64,000 nucleotides of DNA. Origin: Flavobacterium sp. YJ01. GTDB taxonomy: Bacteria; Bacteroidota; Bacteroidia; Flavobacteriales; Flavobacteriaceae. The notes beneath the pieces were generated by a model. That model saw only the letters and a list, made by a program, of their open reading frames with translations. It searched no databases and was not told where the DNA came from. The stretch is from the NCBI RefSeq assembly GCF_029320955.1, contig NZ_CP119757.1, forward strand, positions 4,836,001 to 4,900,000, read 5' to 3'. Positions within the stretch are counted from its first letter, which is position 1, and each line of letters starts with the position of its first letter. The position numbers were made by a program, and so were the translations under genes. Shown here one piece after another: positions 26,620 to 35,030 of this stretch.

Positions 26620-27903
26620 ATGAAAAAAAGAGATTTATTTTATGTACCCATTCTTTTAATTTTTGCATCAGTAAGCAGTTGCAAAGTTTCTCAAAGTATT
26701 TCTCAAAATACAATTGTTTTAAAAAACAGCACTTCTCTAGTTTTATCACAAAAGGCAATTTCTATAAAAAAAGAAAAGCTATCTCAAAATAAAGGTGATT
26801 TTCCGATTTTACTTTTTAAAACCGATACAATTCCAGCCCAGACAAACGATCTTAATGGTGATGGGAAATGGGATGAATTATTTTTTACGGCTGATTTTTC
26901 TCCAAATGAAGAAAAAAATATTGTCTTAAGATGGTCAAAAATTGATCCGAAGTTTGTTGTAAAGACAAGTGCAAGATTTGGAAAAAGAGAAGCAGAAAAT
27001 CTCCCTGTTCATCCAGATACGCAAGAAATTTTAATGGCAGATCAAGTCCTTAAAAAATTAGGTTACCAAAAGTACCAGACAGACGGACCAACTTGGGAAA
27101 ATGATAAAGTTGGTTTTAGACATTATCTGGATGGAAGGAATTCAAAAGATGTTTTTGGTAAAAAAATACCCGAAATAAGTCCAGAAAATGTTGGCATAAA
27201 TGAAAAAGGTGCTGTAGAAGATAATTATCATGTAATGCACGACTGGGGCAGGGATATTTTTCCTGTGGGAAGTTCTGTTGGTTTAGGCGGTTATGCTTTG
27301 TTGGTTAATGACAAGATTAACAGACTGGGGATTTTAGGGAACGACACTATAAATAATGTCGAAAAAACTACTTTTAAAATTGAAGCTGAAGGACCAGTAA
27401 ATTCCGTTTTGAGTTATCATTATCAAAACTGGAAAGCATCGGATGATTTATATCAAGTGCAGGAAACAACTTCTATTTGGCCTGGAATGTATGGTTATAA
27501 AAATACTGTTTCTATAAATGGAATTAAAGGAAAGGAAACTTTTTTAGTGGCTCTTTCAAACTTAAACAATAAAAATCCGCTAAAAGTGATTGAAGCAGGA
27601 GATTGGATATGTTTAATACAGCATGATTATTTAACTTACGAAAGACAGTGGATTTTAGGAACTGCTATTTTGGTTCCTAAAGCTATTTATCAAGGTTATA
27701 TCGAGGCTCCAAAAACAGGACAATTAACAGATTCTTACTTGGCTAAATTAAAAATAGAAAATAATAAAGAGATTAGCTATTATGCAATTGCTGCTTGGGA
27801 ATTGAGTGCTGATAAAGGATTTGATGACTCAGTTTTCTTTGCTAATTATGTAACTAATTTAGCAAAACAACTATCAGCTATAATTAATGTTCAAATTAGA
27901 TAA
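26620..27903 (+). CDS. DUF4861-family lipoprotein
   Basis: 427 residues from the ATG at 26620; a TTG ten codons upstream is possible. A lipobox (SVSSCK, Cys about residue 21) places it on the membrane. The DUF4861 pattern is visible: NDLNGDGKWDELFF, a central PTWENDKVGFRHYLDGRN, VMHDWGRDIFPVG and SSVGLGGYALL. This family is found mostly in polysaccharide loci of Bacteroidota, often next to pectin or rhamnogalacturonan genes. Its biochemical role is not known to me. The position beside the pectin cluster suits a role on pectic oligosaccharides, but that is inference. Confidence 0.78.
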   Translation: MKKRDLFYVPILLIFASVSSCKVSQSISQNTIVLKNSTSLVLSQKAISIKKEKLSQNKGDFPILLFKTDTIPAQTNDLNGDGKWDELFFTADFSPNEEKNIVLRWSKIDPKFVVKTSARFGKREAENLPVHPDTQEILMADQVLKKLGYQKYQTDGPTWENDKVGFRHYLDGRNSKDVFGKKIPEISPENVGINEKGAVEDNYHVMHDWGRDIFPVGSSVGLGGYALLVNDKINRLGILGNDTINNVEKTTFKIEAEGPVNSVLSYHYQNWKASDDLYQVQETTSIWPGMYGYKNTVSINGIKGKETFLVALSNLNNKNPLKVIEAGDWICLIQHDYLTYERQWILGTAILVPKAIYQGYIEAPKTGQLTDSYLAKLKIENNKEISYYAIAAWELSADKGFDDSVFFANYVTNLAKQLSAIINVQIR

Positions 27904-28224
27904 TTCAATTTTGAGGGTTGCAAAAACTAAATAATTTGGTTTTGAAAATCAAAGATATTGCCTTTGCAGGCTTTTAATAGCTGATTTTTCTCCTTTTTAA
28001 AAATTGTTTTTAAGAAAAAAACACAGCAGAATAGGGCTAAAAATCTATTTTTTTAAAATTAGAATAGTTTATGAACAAATTATAAGGATTAGCTGTCTTT
28101 ATATGTTTTTTTATAAGTCTTTGATTTTTAGTTTTTTGTAGTTATTAAGGATTTGCGAAAATGTATCATCAATTTATTGTAAAGAAAATGAATGAAAAAC
28201 TGCATTAAATTTAACAGCAATTTT

Positions 28225-28255
28225 GTTGTAACTATCACACAAACTTCTATTTTTG
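28225..28255 (+). promoter_or_regulatory. Promoter of the histone H1-like gene
   Basis: GTTG at 28225-28228, exactly 19 bases, then TATTTTTG at 28248-28255, a strong fit to the Bacteroidota consensus. The upstream part of the gap (27904-28224) shows nothing else apart from a small GCCT/AGGC hairpin near 27961. Confidence 0.65.
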
Positions 28256-28280
28256 TGGCTTAATTTAACAATATATAAGC

Positions 28281-28457
28281 ATGAAAGATTTATTAGTAAA
28301 AATCAACGCCGAAATTGAAACATTTAAAGCAGAAGCTGAATCTTTAACTGAAAAAGGAATTAAAGCTGCAGGTCCAAGAGCACGTAAAGCTACTTTAGAA
28401 ATTGAAAAACTTTTAAAAGAGTTCAGAAAAGTTTCTATCGAAGAATCAAAAAAATAA
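28281..28457 (+). CDS. Histone H1-like small basic protein
   Basis: 58 residues. It starts MKDLLVKINAEIETFKAEAE, has a central KGIKAAGPRARKATLEIEKL and ends with two lysines after a helical stretch. This is the pattern of the short H1-like (Hc1-related) proteins conserved in flavobacteria. They are thought to bind DNA and act in nucleoid structure, but direct evidence in this group is limited. It has its own strong promoter and its own terminator, so it is a one-gene unit, probably well expressed. Confidence 0.75.
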   Translation: MKDLLVKINAEIETFKAEAESLTEKGIKAAGPRARKATLEIEKLLKEFRKVSIEESKK

Positions 28458-28463
28458 TACCAC

Positions 28464-28494
28464 AAAAACCTCGTCAATAGACGAGGTTTTTTTA
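28464..28494 (+). terminator. Terminator after the histone H1-like gene
   Basis: Stem AACCTCGTC / GACGAGGTT with a 4-5 base loop and a run of seven T. Confidence 0.85.
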
Positions 28495-28500
28495 TGATTT

Positions 28501-28542
28501 ACAAAGTACAAAGTACAAAGTACAAAGTACAAAGCACAAAGT
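28501..28542. repeat. Six tandem copies of a 7-base unit
   Basis: ACAAAGT repeated six times, the fifth copy reading ACAAAGC. It lies in the convergent gap between the histone-like gene and the GntR regulator. The following 28555-28598 is the CTTAGCATCTTAGAACC dispersed repeat. Copy number of such arrays often varies between strains. Confidence 0.8.
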
Positions 28543-28596
28543 TTTAAGATAAAGAAAGGAAAACTTAGAAGCTTAGCATCTTAGAACCTTAGTATC

Positions 28597-29679
28597 TTAA
28601 ATAGAATTTCTATCAATAAAATTAAAAGGAACTTTTACCTGACCTTTTTCTTTATTTAAGATCATTCTGGCAGCAGTTTCTCCCATAATATTAAAATCGG
28701 TTGACATTACTGTAATACCTAATAATTCTTTTAATGGCGTATCATTATAAGAAATAACGCCAATCTCTTTTCCTAAAACATATTCTTCATCTCGAATCTG
28801 TTTCACTAAATTTACCAAATCAGATTCTTCAATTGTAATAAACAAATCACCTTTTTTAAGAATCATATCATCATAAACCTCGCTAAGAATTTCAAAGTTG
28901 ATTTCGTGTTCTACACAAAATTTTCTAAATCCATGTAAAATTCTTCGAGGATATGGATAAACGGCTTTGTCTGGATAAACTAGAATTAATCGTTTGTATT
29001 TTGCTATTTTAGAAAGACCTTCTTTTAAAGCATTGTAAATATCATTTTCAAAATCCTGATAAATTTTAATTACTTCATCGCCTGTTCCTAATTTTATATT
29101 GTCTAAAACGACTAATTTTTCTTGTGGGATATTTTTAATTGCATTTACAACTTCATCGGTAAAGCTTAAGTGTTTTAATTCGTCTGTTTTAAAATGCGTT
29201 GTAATAACGTAATAATCGTATGCACCTTCAAATTTGTCTAAAATATTCAAAAACAAAGTTTCGTCGCAGTGATAAATTTGAAGATCAACATGTGCGTTGG
29301 CGCCTAAAGTATCAATAAAAGAGCTGTAAGTTTTCATTTTATACGAGCTCAATTTATTTGTTAAAAACAAAATATTGACTTTAGATTCTAATTTTGTTCT
29401 GGTTATATAATAGCCTTTTCCTCTAATGGAGGAAATGATTTTTCTTTCCTTCAAAATATTATATGCCTTTTCAACCGTATCGCGAGACATATAAAATTCT
29501 TCACTAAAACTATTTATAGAAGGAATTTTTTGATTGATTTTCAAATTCCCGTTGGCGATGTTCTGAAGAATAGAGTCGACAATTTGTTTGTACTTCGGAA
29601 CTCTCGAATCTTCGTCTATTTTAATAAGTTTGATCATGTTCATTTGAGGAAATTTGTTTCGTATTTCAGCGAAACTCAT
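28597..29679 (-). CDS. GntR-family transcriptional regulator with sugar-binding domain, probable rhamnose regulator
   Basis: 360 residues, or 347 if translation starts at the internal Met 14 (MNMIKLIKID), which fits the winged-helix start better. The GntR helix-turn-helix covers about residues 28-95 (KYKQIVDSILQNIANG, SRDTVEKAYNILKERK, IRGKGYYIT). Residues about 105-350 resemble a LacI-type periplasmic-binding-protein domain (VIKIYQDFENDIYNAL, RLILVYPDK, VISYNDTPLKELLGI). This combination is typical of Bacteroidota sugar regulators. It is divergent from rhaT, so control of the rhamnose genes is likely; the effector is inferred. Confidence 0.82.
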   Translation of the reverse strand: MSFAEIRNKFPQMNMIKLIKIDEDSRVPKYKQIVDSILQNIANGNLKINQKIPSINSFSEEFYMSRDTVEKAYNILKERKIISSIRGKGYYITRTKLESKVNILFLTNKLSSYKMKTYSSFIDTLGANAHVDLQIYHCDETLFLNILDKFEGAYDYYVITTHFKTDELKHLSFTDEVVNAIKNIPQEKLVVLDNIKLGTGDEVIKIYQDFENDIYNALKEGLSKIAKYKRLILVYPDKAVYPYPRRILHGFRKFCVEHEINFEILSEVYDDMILKKGDLFITIEESDLVNLVKQIRDEEYVLGKEIGVISYNDTPLKELLGITVMSTDFNIMGETAARMILNKEKGQVKVPFNFIDRNSI

Positions 29680-30023
29680 TTTTAATTGTAGCTTTTATTA
29701 AAAAAAACTCTTCCAGCAAAATAATTTTAGTGGCTTTGCTGTTTCGCTAGAAAAAAGAGAATTTAATAAGGCTTGTAATCTTTTTTTTATAATTTCTAAA
29801 TTTTAACCAGAATGCAGAATTAATAATTGCGAAATCGATTGCTAAAATAGCCATTTTAAATTTATTTACCCAATAATTGTAAGTCCTTATTTCTAATAAT
29901 CTTTAGATTTAACAAAAAATACGAAATCCGTAAAGGATAGTACAGGACAGTTTTGTTTTTTACATTCTATTATTTTACAAAACCAAATTACTATCAAACT
30001 AACCTTAAACCAAAAACTATAAA
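29680..30023. other. Divergent regulatory region of rhaT and the GntR gene
   Basis: 344 bases without ORF. Candidate dyads are TACG/CGTA spaced by 5 (29919-29931, read TACGAAATCCGTA) and a GTTTTGT / ACAAAAC pair at 29950-29983. The AATCGATT core at 29833-29840 resembles the uronate operator only in its centre. No clean -33/-7 promoter was identified. Confidence 0.35.
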
Positions 30024-31073
30024 ATGGAATCATTATTAGGAATCATTTTTCATTCTATCGGAGGATTTTCTTCAGGTAGTTTTTATATGCCTTTTAAAAA
30101 AGTAAAAGATTGGGCTTGGGAAAGCTATTGGCTAGTAGGAGGATTTTTCTCTTGGCTTATTGTTCCTCCAGTCGCAGCTTATTTAACGATTCCGCATTTT
30201 GGTGAAATTATCGCAGCGGCGTCTCCATCAATTAAAACTTTCACTTACTCGATGGGATTAATTTGGGGTGTTGGTGGTCTAACTTATGGTTTAGGCGTTC
30301 GCTACTTAGGAATGTCTTTAGGAAATTCAATTACGTTAGGATTTTGTTCGGCATTTGGAGCATTAGTTCCTTCAATATATTATGATTTTGTTCCAACAGA
30401 AGGAAAAATTTCATTTTCTCACATGCTTACTAATACTGGCGGTCAGATTGTGTTATTGGGAGTTGTGGTATATCTTTTAGGAATTGCAATTTCTGGAAAA
30501 GCAGGTATGCTAAAAGAGAAAGATTTTGCAACAGGTCATGAAGATAAAGACAAAGATTTCAATTTAGTAAAGGGTTTAATTGTAGCTGTAATCTCTGGAA
30601 TTTTAAGTTCTTTTTTTAATTACGGAATTGAAGCTGGAAAACCAATGGCAGAACAAGCCGTAATAAATGGTGCTAATCCTTTATTTCAAAACAACGTGAC
30701 TTATGTTGTATTGCTTTGGGGCGGACTTACAACCAATTTTATTTGGTGTCTTTATTTGAATTTTAAGAATAGAACAATTAAAAATTATACAGATAAATCT
30801 ACTCCCATAACAAAAAACGTTTTGTTTTCTGCGCTTGCTGGAACCATGTGGTTTTTACAATTTTTCTTTTACGGAATGGGAGAAAGCAAATTAGGAAATG
30901 GTGCTAGTTCGTGGATCTTGCATATGGCAACAATCATTTTAACAGCAAACTTTTGGGGATTTTATTTGAAAGAATGGAAAGGAGTTTCTAAAAAAACATT
31001 AAGAACTTTTTTCTGGGGAATCGGGCTTATTATGCTGGCGATCGTTTTGGTAGGAATTGGTAACTCATTATAA
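30024..31073 (+). CDS. rhaT: L-rhamnose-proton symporter
   Basis: 349 residues with about ten membrane helices, in the drug/metabolite transporter superfamily. Matching features are the N-terminal GIIFHSIGGFSSGSFYMPFK, the WESYWLVGGFFSWLI helix, and GLTYGLGVRYLGMSLGNSI. RhaT imports L-rhamnose (and lyxose) with a proton. It lies divergent from the GntR-family regulator and 27 bases before rhaEW, so it opens the rhamnose operon. Rhamnose is the expected product of rhamnogalacturonan breakdown by the neighbouring enzymes. Confidence 0.92.
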   Translation: MESLLGIIFHSIGGFSSGSFYMPFKKVKDWAWESYWLVGGFFSWLIVPPVAAYLTIPHFGEIIAAASPSIKTFTYSMGLIWGVGGLTYGLGVRYLGMSLGNSITLGFCSAFGALVPSIYYDFVPTEGKISFSHMLTNTGGQIVLLGVVVYLLGIAISGKAGMLKEKDFATGHEDKDKDFNLVKGLIVAVISGILSSFFNYGIEAGKPMAEQAVINGANPLFQNNVTYVVLLWGGLTTNFIWCLYLNFKNRTIKNYTDKSTPITKNVLFSALAGTMWFLQFFFYGMGESKLGNGASSWILHMATIILTANFWGFYLKEWKGVSKKTLRTFFWGIGLIMLAIVLVGIGNSL

Positions 31074-31100
31074 ATAATACAAGAAATAATTATAAAGTAT

Positions 31101-33242
31101 ATGTCGAATACAAACACAATTAATACAAATTTTAAGCATGTAAGCTACCTTTGGGATGATGCTAAAGCCGCAGAATTGGCGGGAGATGAAGTAGCGCTTT
31201 TTATTTATCGTTCTAACTTGTTAGGAGCCGATTTAAGATTGACAAACTATGGAGGAGGAAATACTTCTGTAAAAATTACTGATAAAGATCCGTTAACTGG
31301 AGAATCTTCAGAAGTAATGTGGATTAAAGGTTCTGGCGGAGATATCGGAACATTGACAAAATCAGGTTGTGCAGCTTTATATTTAGACAGACTTCGTAAT
31401 CTTGAAAACGTTTACAGAGGAATTGAATTTGAAGACGAAATGGTAGAATTATTCAACCACTGCATTTTCGATTTAGCTTCAAAAGCGCCTTCTATTGATA
31501 CACCTTTACACGGTTTTCTTCCATTCAAACATATTGATCACTTGCATCCAGATGCGGCTATTGCTATCGCTGCTGCGAAAGATGGAAAGAAAATTACAGA
31601 AGAATTATTCAACGGAGAAATCGGTTGGGTAGGATGGCAGCGTCCAGGATTTGATCTTGGTCTTCAGTTAAGAGCTTGTTTAGAAGAAGCTGCTCAAAAC
31701 GGAAAACAACTACGCGGAATCATGTTAGGTTCTCATGGTTTGTTTACTTGGGGAGATACTGCGTTTGAAAGTTATATTAATACGCTGGAAGTAATCGAGA
31801 AATGTGCGACTTACTTAGAAGATAATTACGGAAAAAAACGTCCTGTTTTTGGAGGAAAGAAAATTGACAGTCTTCCAGAAGCAGATCGTAAATTGAAAGC
31901 AGCTAAAGTAGCACCAATTTTAAGAGGTTTCTGTTCGTCAGAACGTCAAATGATTGGACATTATACTGATGATGCAAGAGTTTTGGAGTTCATTAATTCT
32001 AATGATCTTTCGAAATTAGCTCCATTAGGAACTTCTTGTCCAGATCACTTTTTGAGAACTAAAATCAGTCCTTTAGTTTTAGAATTAGATCCAAACGAAG
32101 ATTTATCTGATATTGATGCTATTAAAGCAAAATTAACTCCTGCTTTTGAAGCATACCGTGCAATGTACAAAGACTATTACAATGCATGTAAAAAATCGAA
32201 TTCACCAGCAATGCGTGATCCAAACCCGGTTGTGATTTTATATCCTGGAGTTGGGATGTTCACTTTTGCTAAAGATAAAACAATGGCGCGTTTAGCATCT
32301 GAATATTATATCAATGCTGTAAACGTAATGAAAGGAGCAGAAGCAGTTTCAGAATATACTTCTTTGCCTCACCAAGAAGCTTTTGATATTGAATATTGGT
32401 TATTGGAAGAAGCTAAATTACAGCGTATGCCAAAACCAAAAGCATTATCTGGAAGAGTAGCTCTTATTACAGGTTCTGCGGGCGGAATTGGTAAAGCTAT
32501 CGCTAAAAAATTCGCTCAAGAAGGTGCTTGCGTGGTGATTAATGATATTAACGAAGAACGTTTAGAAGGTGCAACTGCTGAATTTATTAAAGCTTTTGGG
32601 AAAGATGCCGTTTCTAGCACTTTATTGAATGTAACTGACGAAGTAAGTACAGAAAAAGCATTAGACGAAGCTTCTTTAGCTTTTGGAGGTGTTGATATTG
32701 TAGTAAACAACGCTGGAATCAGTATTTCAAAATCTATCGCAGAACATACTTTAGAAGAGTGGGATAGATTATACGATATCTTGGTAAAAGGACAATTTAT
32801 TGTTTCTAAAGCCGGAATCGAAGTAATGCGCAAGCAAGGTTTTGGAGGAGATATTGTAAATATCGTTTCTAAAAACGCAGTTGTTGCTGGTCCAAATAAC
32901 CCAGGTTATGGTTCGGCAAAAGCGGCACAAGCGCACTTAACACGTTTAATGGCTGCAGAACTTGGAGCTGATAAAATTCGTGTAAATACAGTAAATCCTG
33001 ACGCTGTAATTTCAGATTCAAACATTTGGTCTGGAGGATGGGCAGAAGGTCGTGCAAAAGCATACGGAGTTACAGTTGAAGAACTTCCGGCTTACTATGC
33101 AAAACGTACGTTATTAAATGAAATCATATTGCCTGATGATATCGCTAACGCTTGTTATGCTTTTGTTGGAGGTTTACTTGGTAAATCTACAGGAAATGCA
33201 TTAAACGTGGACGGTGGCGTAGCAATGGGCTTTTATAGATAA
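31101..33242 (+). CDS. rhaEW: Bifunctional rhamnulose-1-phosphate aldolase / lactaldehyde dehydrogenase
   Basis: 713 residues, a fusion. The N-terminal part (about 1-430) is a class II aldolase of the RhaE type (DLRLTNYGGGNTSVKI, PLHGFLPFKHIDHLHPDA, GSHGLFTWGDTAFE, which carry the metal-binding His residues). The C-terminal part (about 445-713) is a short-chain dehydrogenase (VALITGSAGGIGKAIAKKFA, NNAG, YGSAKAAQAHL). The aldolase cuts rhamnulose 1-phosphate to dihydroxyacetone phosphate and L-lactaldehyde, and the dehydrogenase oxidises the aldehyde to L-lactate. This replaces the separate RhaD and AldA or FucO enzymes. A terminator follows. Confidence 0.93.
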   Translation: MSNTNTINTNFKHVSYLWDDAKAAELAGDEVALFIYRSNLLGADLRLTNYGGGNTSVKITDKDPLTGESSEVMWIKGSGGDIGTLTKSGCAALYLDRLRNLENVYRGIEFEDEMVELFNHCIFDLASKAPSIDTPLHGFLPFKHIDHLHPDAAIAIAAAKDGKKITEELFNGEIGWVGWQRPGFDLGLQLRACLEEAAQNGKQLRGIMLGSHGLFTWGDTAFESYINTLEVIEKCATYLEDNYGKKRPVFGGKKIDSLPEADRKLKAAKVAPILRGFCSSERQMIGHYTDDARVLEFINSNDLSKLAPLGTSCPDHFLRTKISPLVLELDPNEDLSDIDAIKAKLTPAFEAYRAMYKDYYNACKKSNSPAMRDPNPVVILYPGVGMFTFAKDKTMARLASEYYINAVNVMKGAEAVSEYTSLPHQEAFDIEYWLLEEAKLQRMPKPKALSGRVALITGSAGGIGKAIAKKFAQEGACVVINDINEERLEGATAEFIKAFGKDAVSSTLLNVTDEVSTEKALDEASLAFGGVDIVVNNAGISISKSIAEHTLEEWDRLYDILVKGQFIVSKAGIEVMRKQGFGGDIVNIVSKNAVVAGPNNPGYGSAKAAQAHLTRLMAAELGADKIRVNTVNPDAVISDSNIWSGGWAEGRAKAYGVTVEELPAYYAKRTLLNEIILPDDIANACYAFVGGLLGKSTGNALNVDGGVAMGFYR

Positions 33243-33297
33243 AGATTGTTTAGGTTTTTTATATAAGTTTGTTTAAGCAAAAGTGGTTTTTTGTGGT

Positions 33298-33334
33298 CTA
33301 GCGTTCGAATTCTTTCGAACGTTAGATTTTTTTA
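33298..33334 (+). terminator. Terminator after rhaEW
   Basis: A 12-base stem (CTAGCGTTCGAA / TTCGAACGTTAG, one G-T pair) with a 4-base loop, followed by ATTTTTTT. Confidence 0.8.
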
Positions 33335-33447
33335 GCATATAACAATTCGCTTTAACAAAGAAAACTTAACAAAAAAGTGAAGTACAACCAGAGTTTGGTT
33401 TGTATAAAATTTTTAAGTTGAAAAATATTAAACATATGAAAATCATA

Positions 33448-33590
33448 GAACGCGGATGAGATGGATTCGCTATCGCGAAAACGCCGATTGACACAGATTT
33501 TTTTTAATTATCTTTTTTAATTATCTTTTTTAAAAATCCGTTTTTTTCCGCGTCTTCGCGATAGCGAATCCGTAAAATCAGCGTCAAAAA
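33448..33590. repeat. Dispersed inverted repeat of the CGCGATAGCGAATCCG type
   Basis: A perfect 17-base inverted repeat: GGATTCGCTATCGCGAA (33464-33480) and its reverse complement (33555-33571). Between the arms a 13-base direct repeat (TTTTTTAATTATC) occurs twice. A related but incomplete copy lies at 56115-56243. No coding capacity. Confidence 0.7.
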
Positions 33591-33683
33591 TTTCGGCACT
33601 AAAACTGTGGCATTATGTGTTAAAAAAATATACTAAACGTATAAAATTTATACCTTGTAAACTCTATTAAAATATCAATAACT

Positions 33684-34958
33684 ATGTTAATCGGATCAAA
33701 CCACATCGAATCTCATAACGAAGATTTAATCAAAAAACACCAGAATAAATTAGTTTTTACAGCTTCAGAAATCAATGATACAGAAGCGATTATTCAGAAA
33801 TTAATCGATTTTCAAATTGCAATTCCATCTTGGGCTTTAGGAACAGGAGGAACAAGATTTGGACGTTTCGCTGGAGGAGGAGAACCTCGTTCTATTGAAG
33901 AAAAGATAGAAGATGTTGGTTTGCTTCACAAATTAAACAATGCTTCTGGCGCAATTTCACTTCATATTCCGTGGGATATTCCAACAGATTATAATGCTAT
34001 CAAAACATTAGCAGGACAGCACGGATTGAAGTTTGATGCTATGAACTCGAATACTTTTCAAGATCAAGCAAGCGCGGAACATACTTACAAATACGGTTCT
34101 TTACAAAACGTAAATAAAGCGGTTCGTAAACAAGCAATTGCACATAATATTGAAGTAATTAAACACGGAATCGAATTAGGATCTGAATCTTTAACAGTTT
34201 GGTTAGCAGATGGTTCTAATTTTCCTGGACAATTAAACTTCAGACGCGCCTACCAAAATACATTAGAAAGTTTAGAAGAAATCTATGATGCATTGCCTTC
34301 AAACTGGAAATTATTTTTAGAATACAAATGTGCTGAACCTAACTTCTATTCTACAACTGTAGCAGATTGGGGACAGTCTTATTCTTATGTTCAAAAATTA
34401 GGAGACAAAGCAAAAACACTTGTTGATTTAGGGCATCATTTACCAAATGCAAACATCGAACAAATTGTTTCTATTTTGTTGATGGATAACAAATTAGGCG
34501 GTTTCCACTTTAATGATTCAAAATACGGTGATGACGATTTAACAGCTGGTGCATTAAAACCATATCAATTATTCTTGATTTTTAATGAATTGGTTGAAGG
34601 AATGGATGCAAGAGGAATGAACCACGCCAAAGATTTAGGTTGGATGATCGATGCTTCTCATAACATCAAAGATCCTTTAGAAGATTTATTGCAATCTGTT
34701 GAAGCGATTATGATTGCTTACGCACAAGCACTTTCTGTTGACAGAAAAGCTTTAGAACAAGCGCAAGAAGAAAATGACGTGGTAAAAGCGCAAGAAATTT
34801 TGCAGAATGCTTTCCGTACAGATGTTCGCGCGTTAGTTGCTGAAGCTCGTTTACGTTCTGGAGCTGCGTTAAACCCTGTAGCATTATATCGTTCGCTTCA
34901 AGTAAGACAAAATCTTATCGAAGAAAGAGGTTTAAAAACAATGGCAACTGGATTATAA
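33684..34958 (+). CDS. rhaI: L-rhamnose isomerase (RhaI type)
   Basis: 424 residues, sugar isomerase TIM barrel of the RhaI type rather than the RhaA type of enterobacteria. Metal- and substrate-binding stretches are visible: IPSWALGTGGTRFGRF near the N-terminus, FLEYKCAEPNFYST, VDLGHHLPNANIEQI, and GGFHFNDSKYGDDDL. It isomerises L-rhamnose to L-rhamnulose with a divalent metal. It begins the second rhamnose transcript, followed by rhaK after about 70 bases of an AT-rich repeat. Confidence 0.93.
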   Translation: MLIGSNHIESHNEDLIKKHQNKLVFTASEINDTEAIIQKLIDFQIAIPSWALGTGGTRFGRFAGGGEPRSIEEKIEDVGLLHKLNNASGAISLHIPWDIPTDYNAIKTLAGQHGLKFDAMNSNTFQDQASAEHTYKYGSLQNVNKAVRKQAIAHNIEVIKHGIELGSESLTVWLADGSNFPGQLNFRRAYQNTLESLEEIYDALPSNWKLFLEYKCAEPNFYSTTVADWGQSYSYVQKLGDKAKTLVDLGHHLPNANIEQIVSILLMDNKLGGFHFNDSKYGDDDLTAGALKPYQLFLIFNELVEGMDARGMNHAKDLGWMIDASHNIKDPLEDLLQSVEAIMIAYAQALSVDRKALEQAQEENDVVKAQEILQNAFRTDVRALVAEARLRSGAALNPVALYRSLQVRQNLIEERGLKTMATGL

Positions 34959-34959
34959 T

Positions 34960-35024
34960 TATAAATTATTAATTGTTAATTATGAATCATTAATTGACAA
35001 TTGATAATTAACAATTTACAATTA
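34960..35024. repeat. AT-rich dispersed repeat between rhaI and rhaK
   Basis: Alternating TTAATTGTTAATTATG, TTAATTGACAATTGATAATTAAC and related words that are self-complementary. It matches the spacer at 19078-19117. Confidence 0.5.
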
Positions 35025-35030
35025 AAAAAA

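Noticed and set aside
28501..28542. CRISPR-like repeats
   Set aside because: The array is a contiguous 7-base tandem repeat without spacers and no cas gene is present.
29833..29840. AATCGATT core upstream of rhaT resembling the uronate operator
   Set aside because: Only the 8-base centre matches; the outer TGT and ACA are absent and it lies about 185 bases from the gene, so a LacI site is not supported.
31101..33242. A frameshift joining two separate genes at rhaEW
   Set aside because: The frame is continuous through both domains, and the fused form is a known arrangement.
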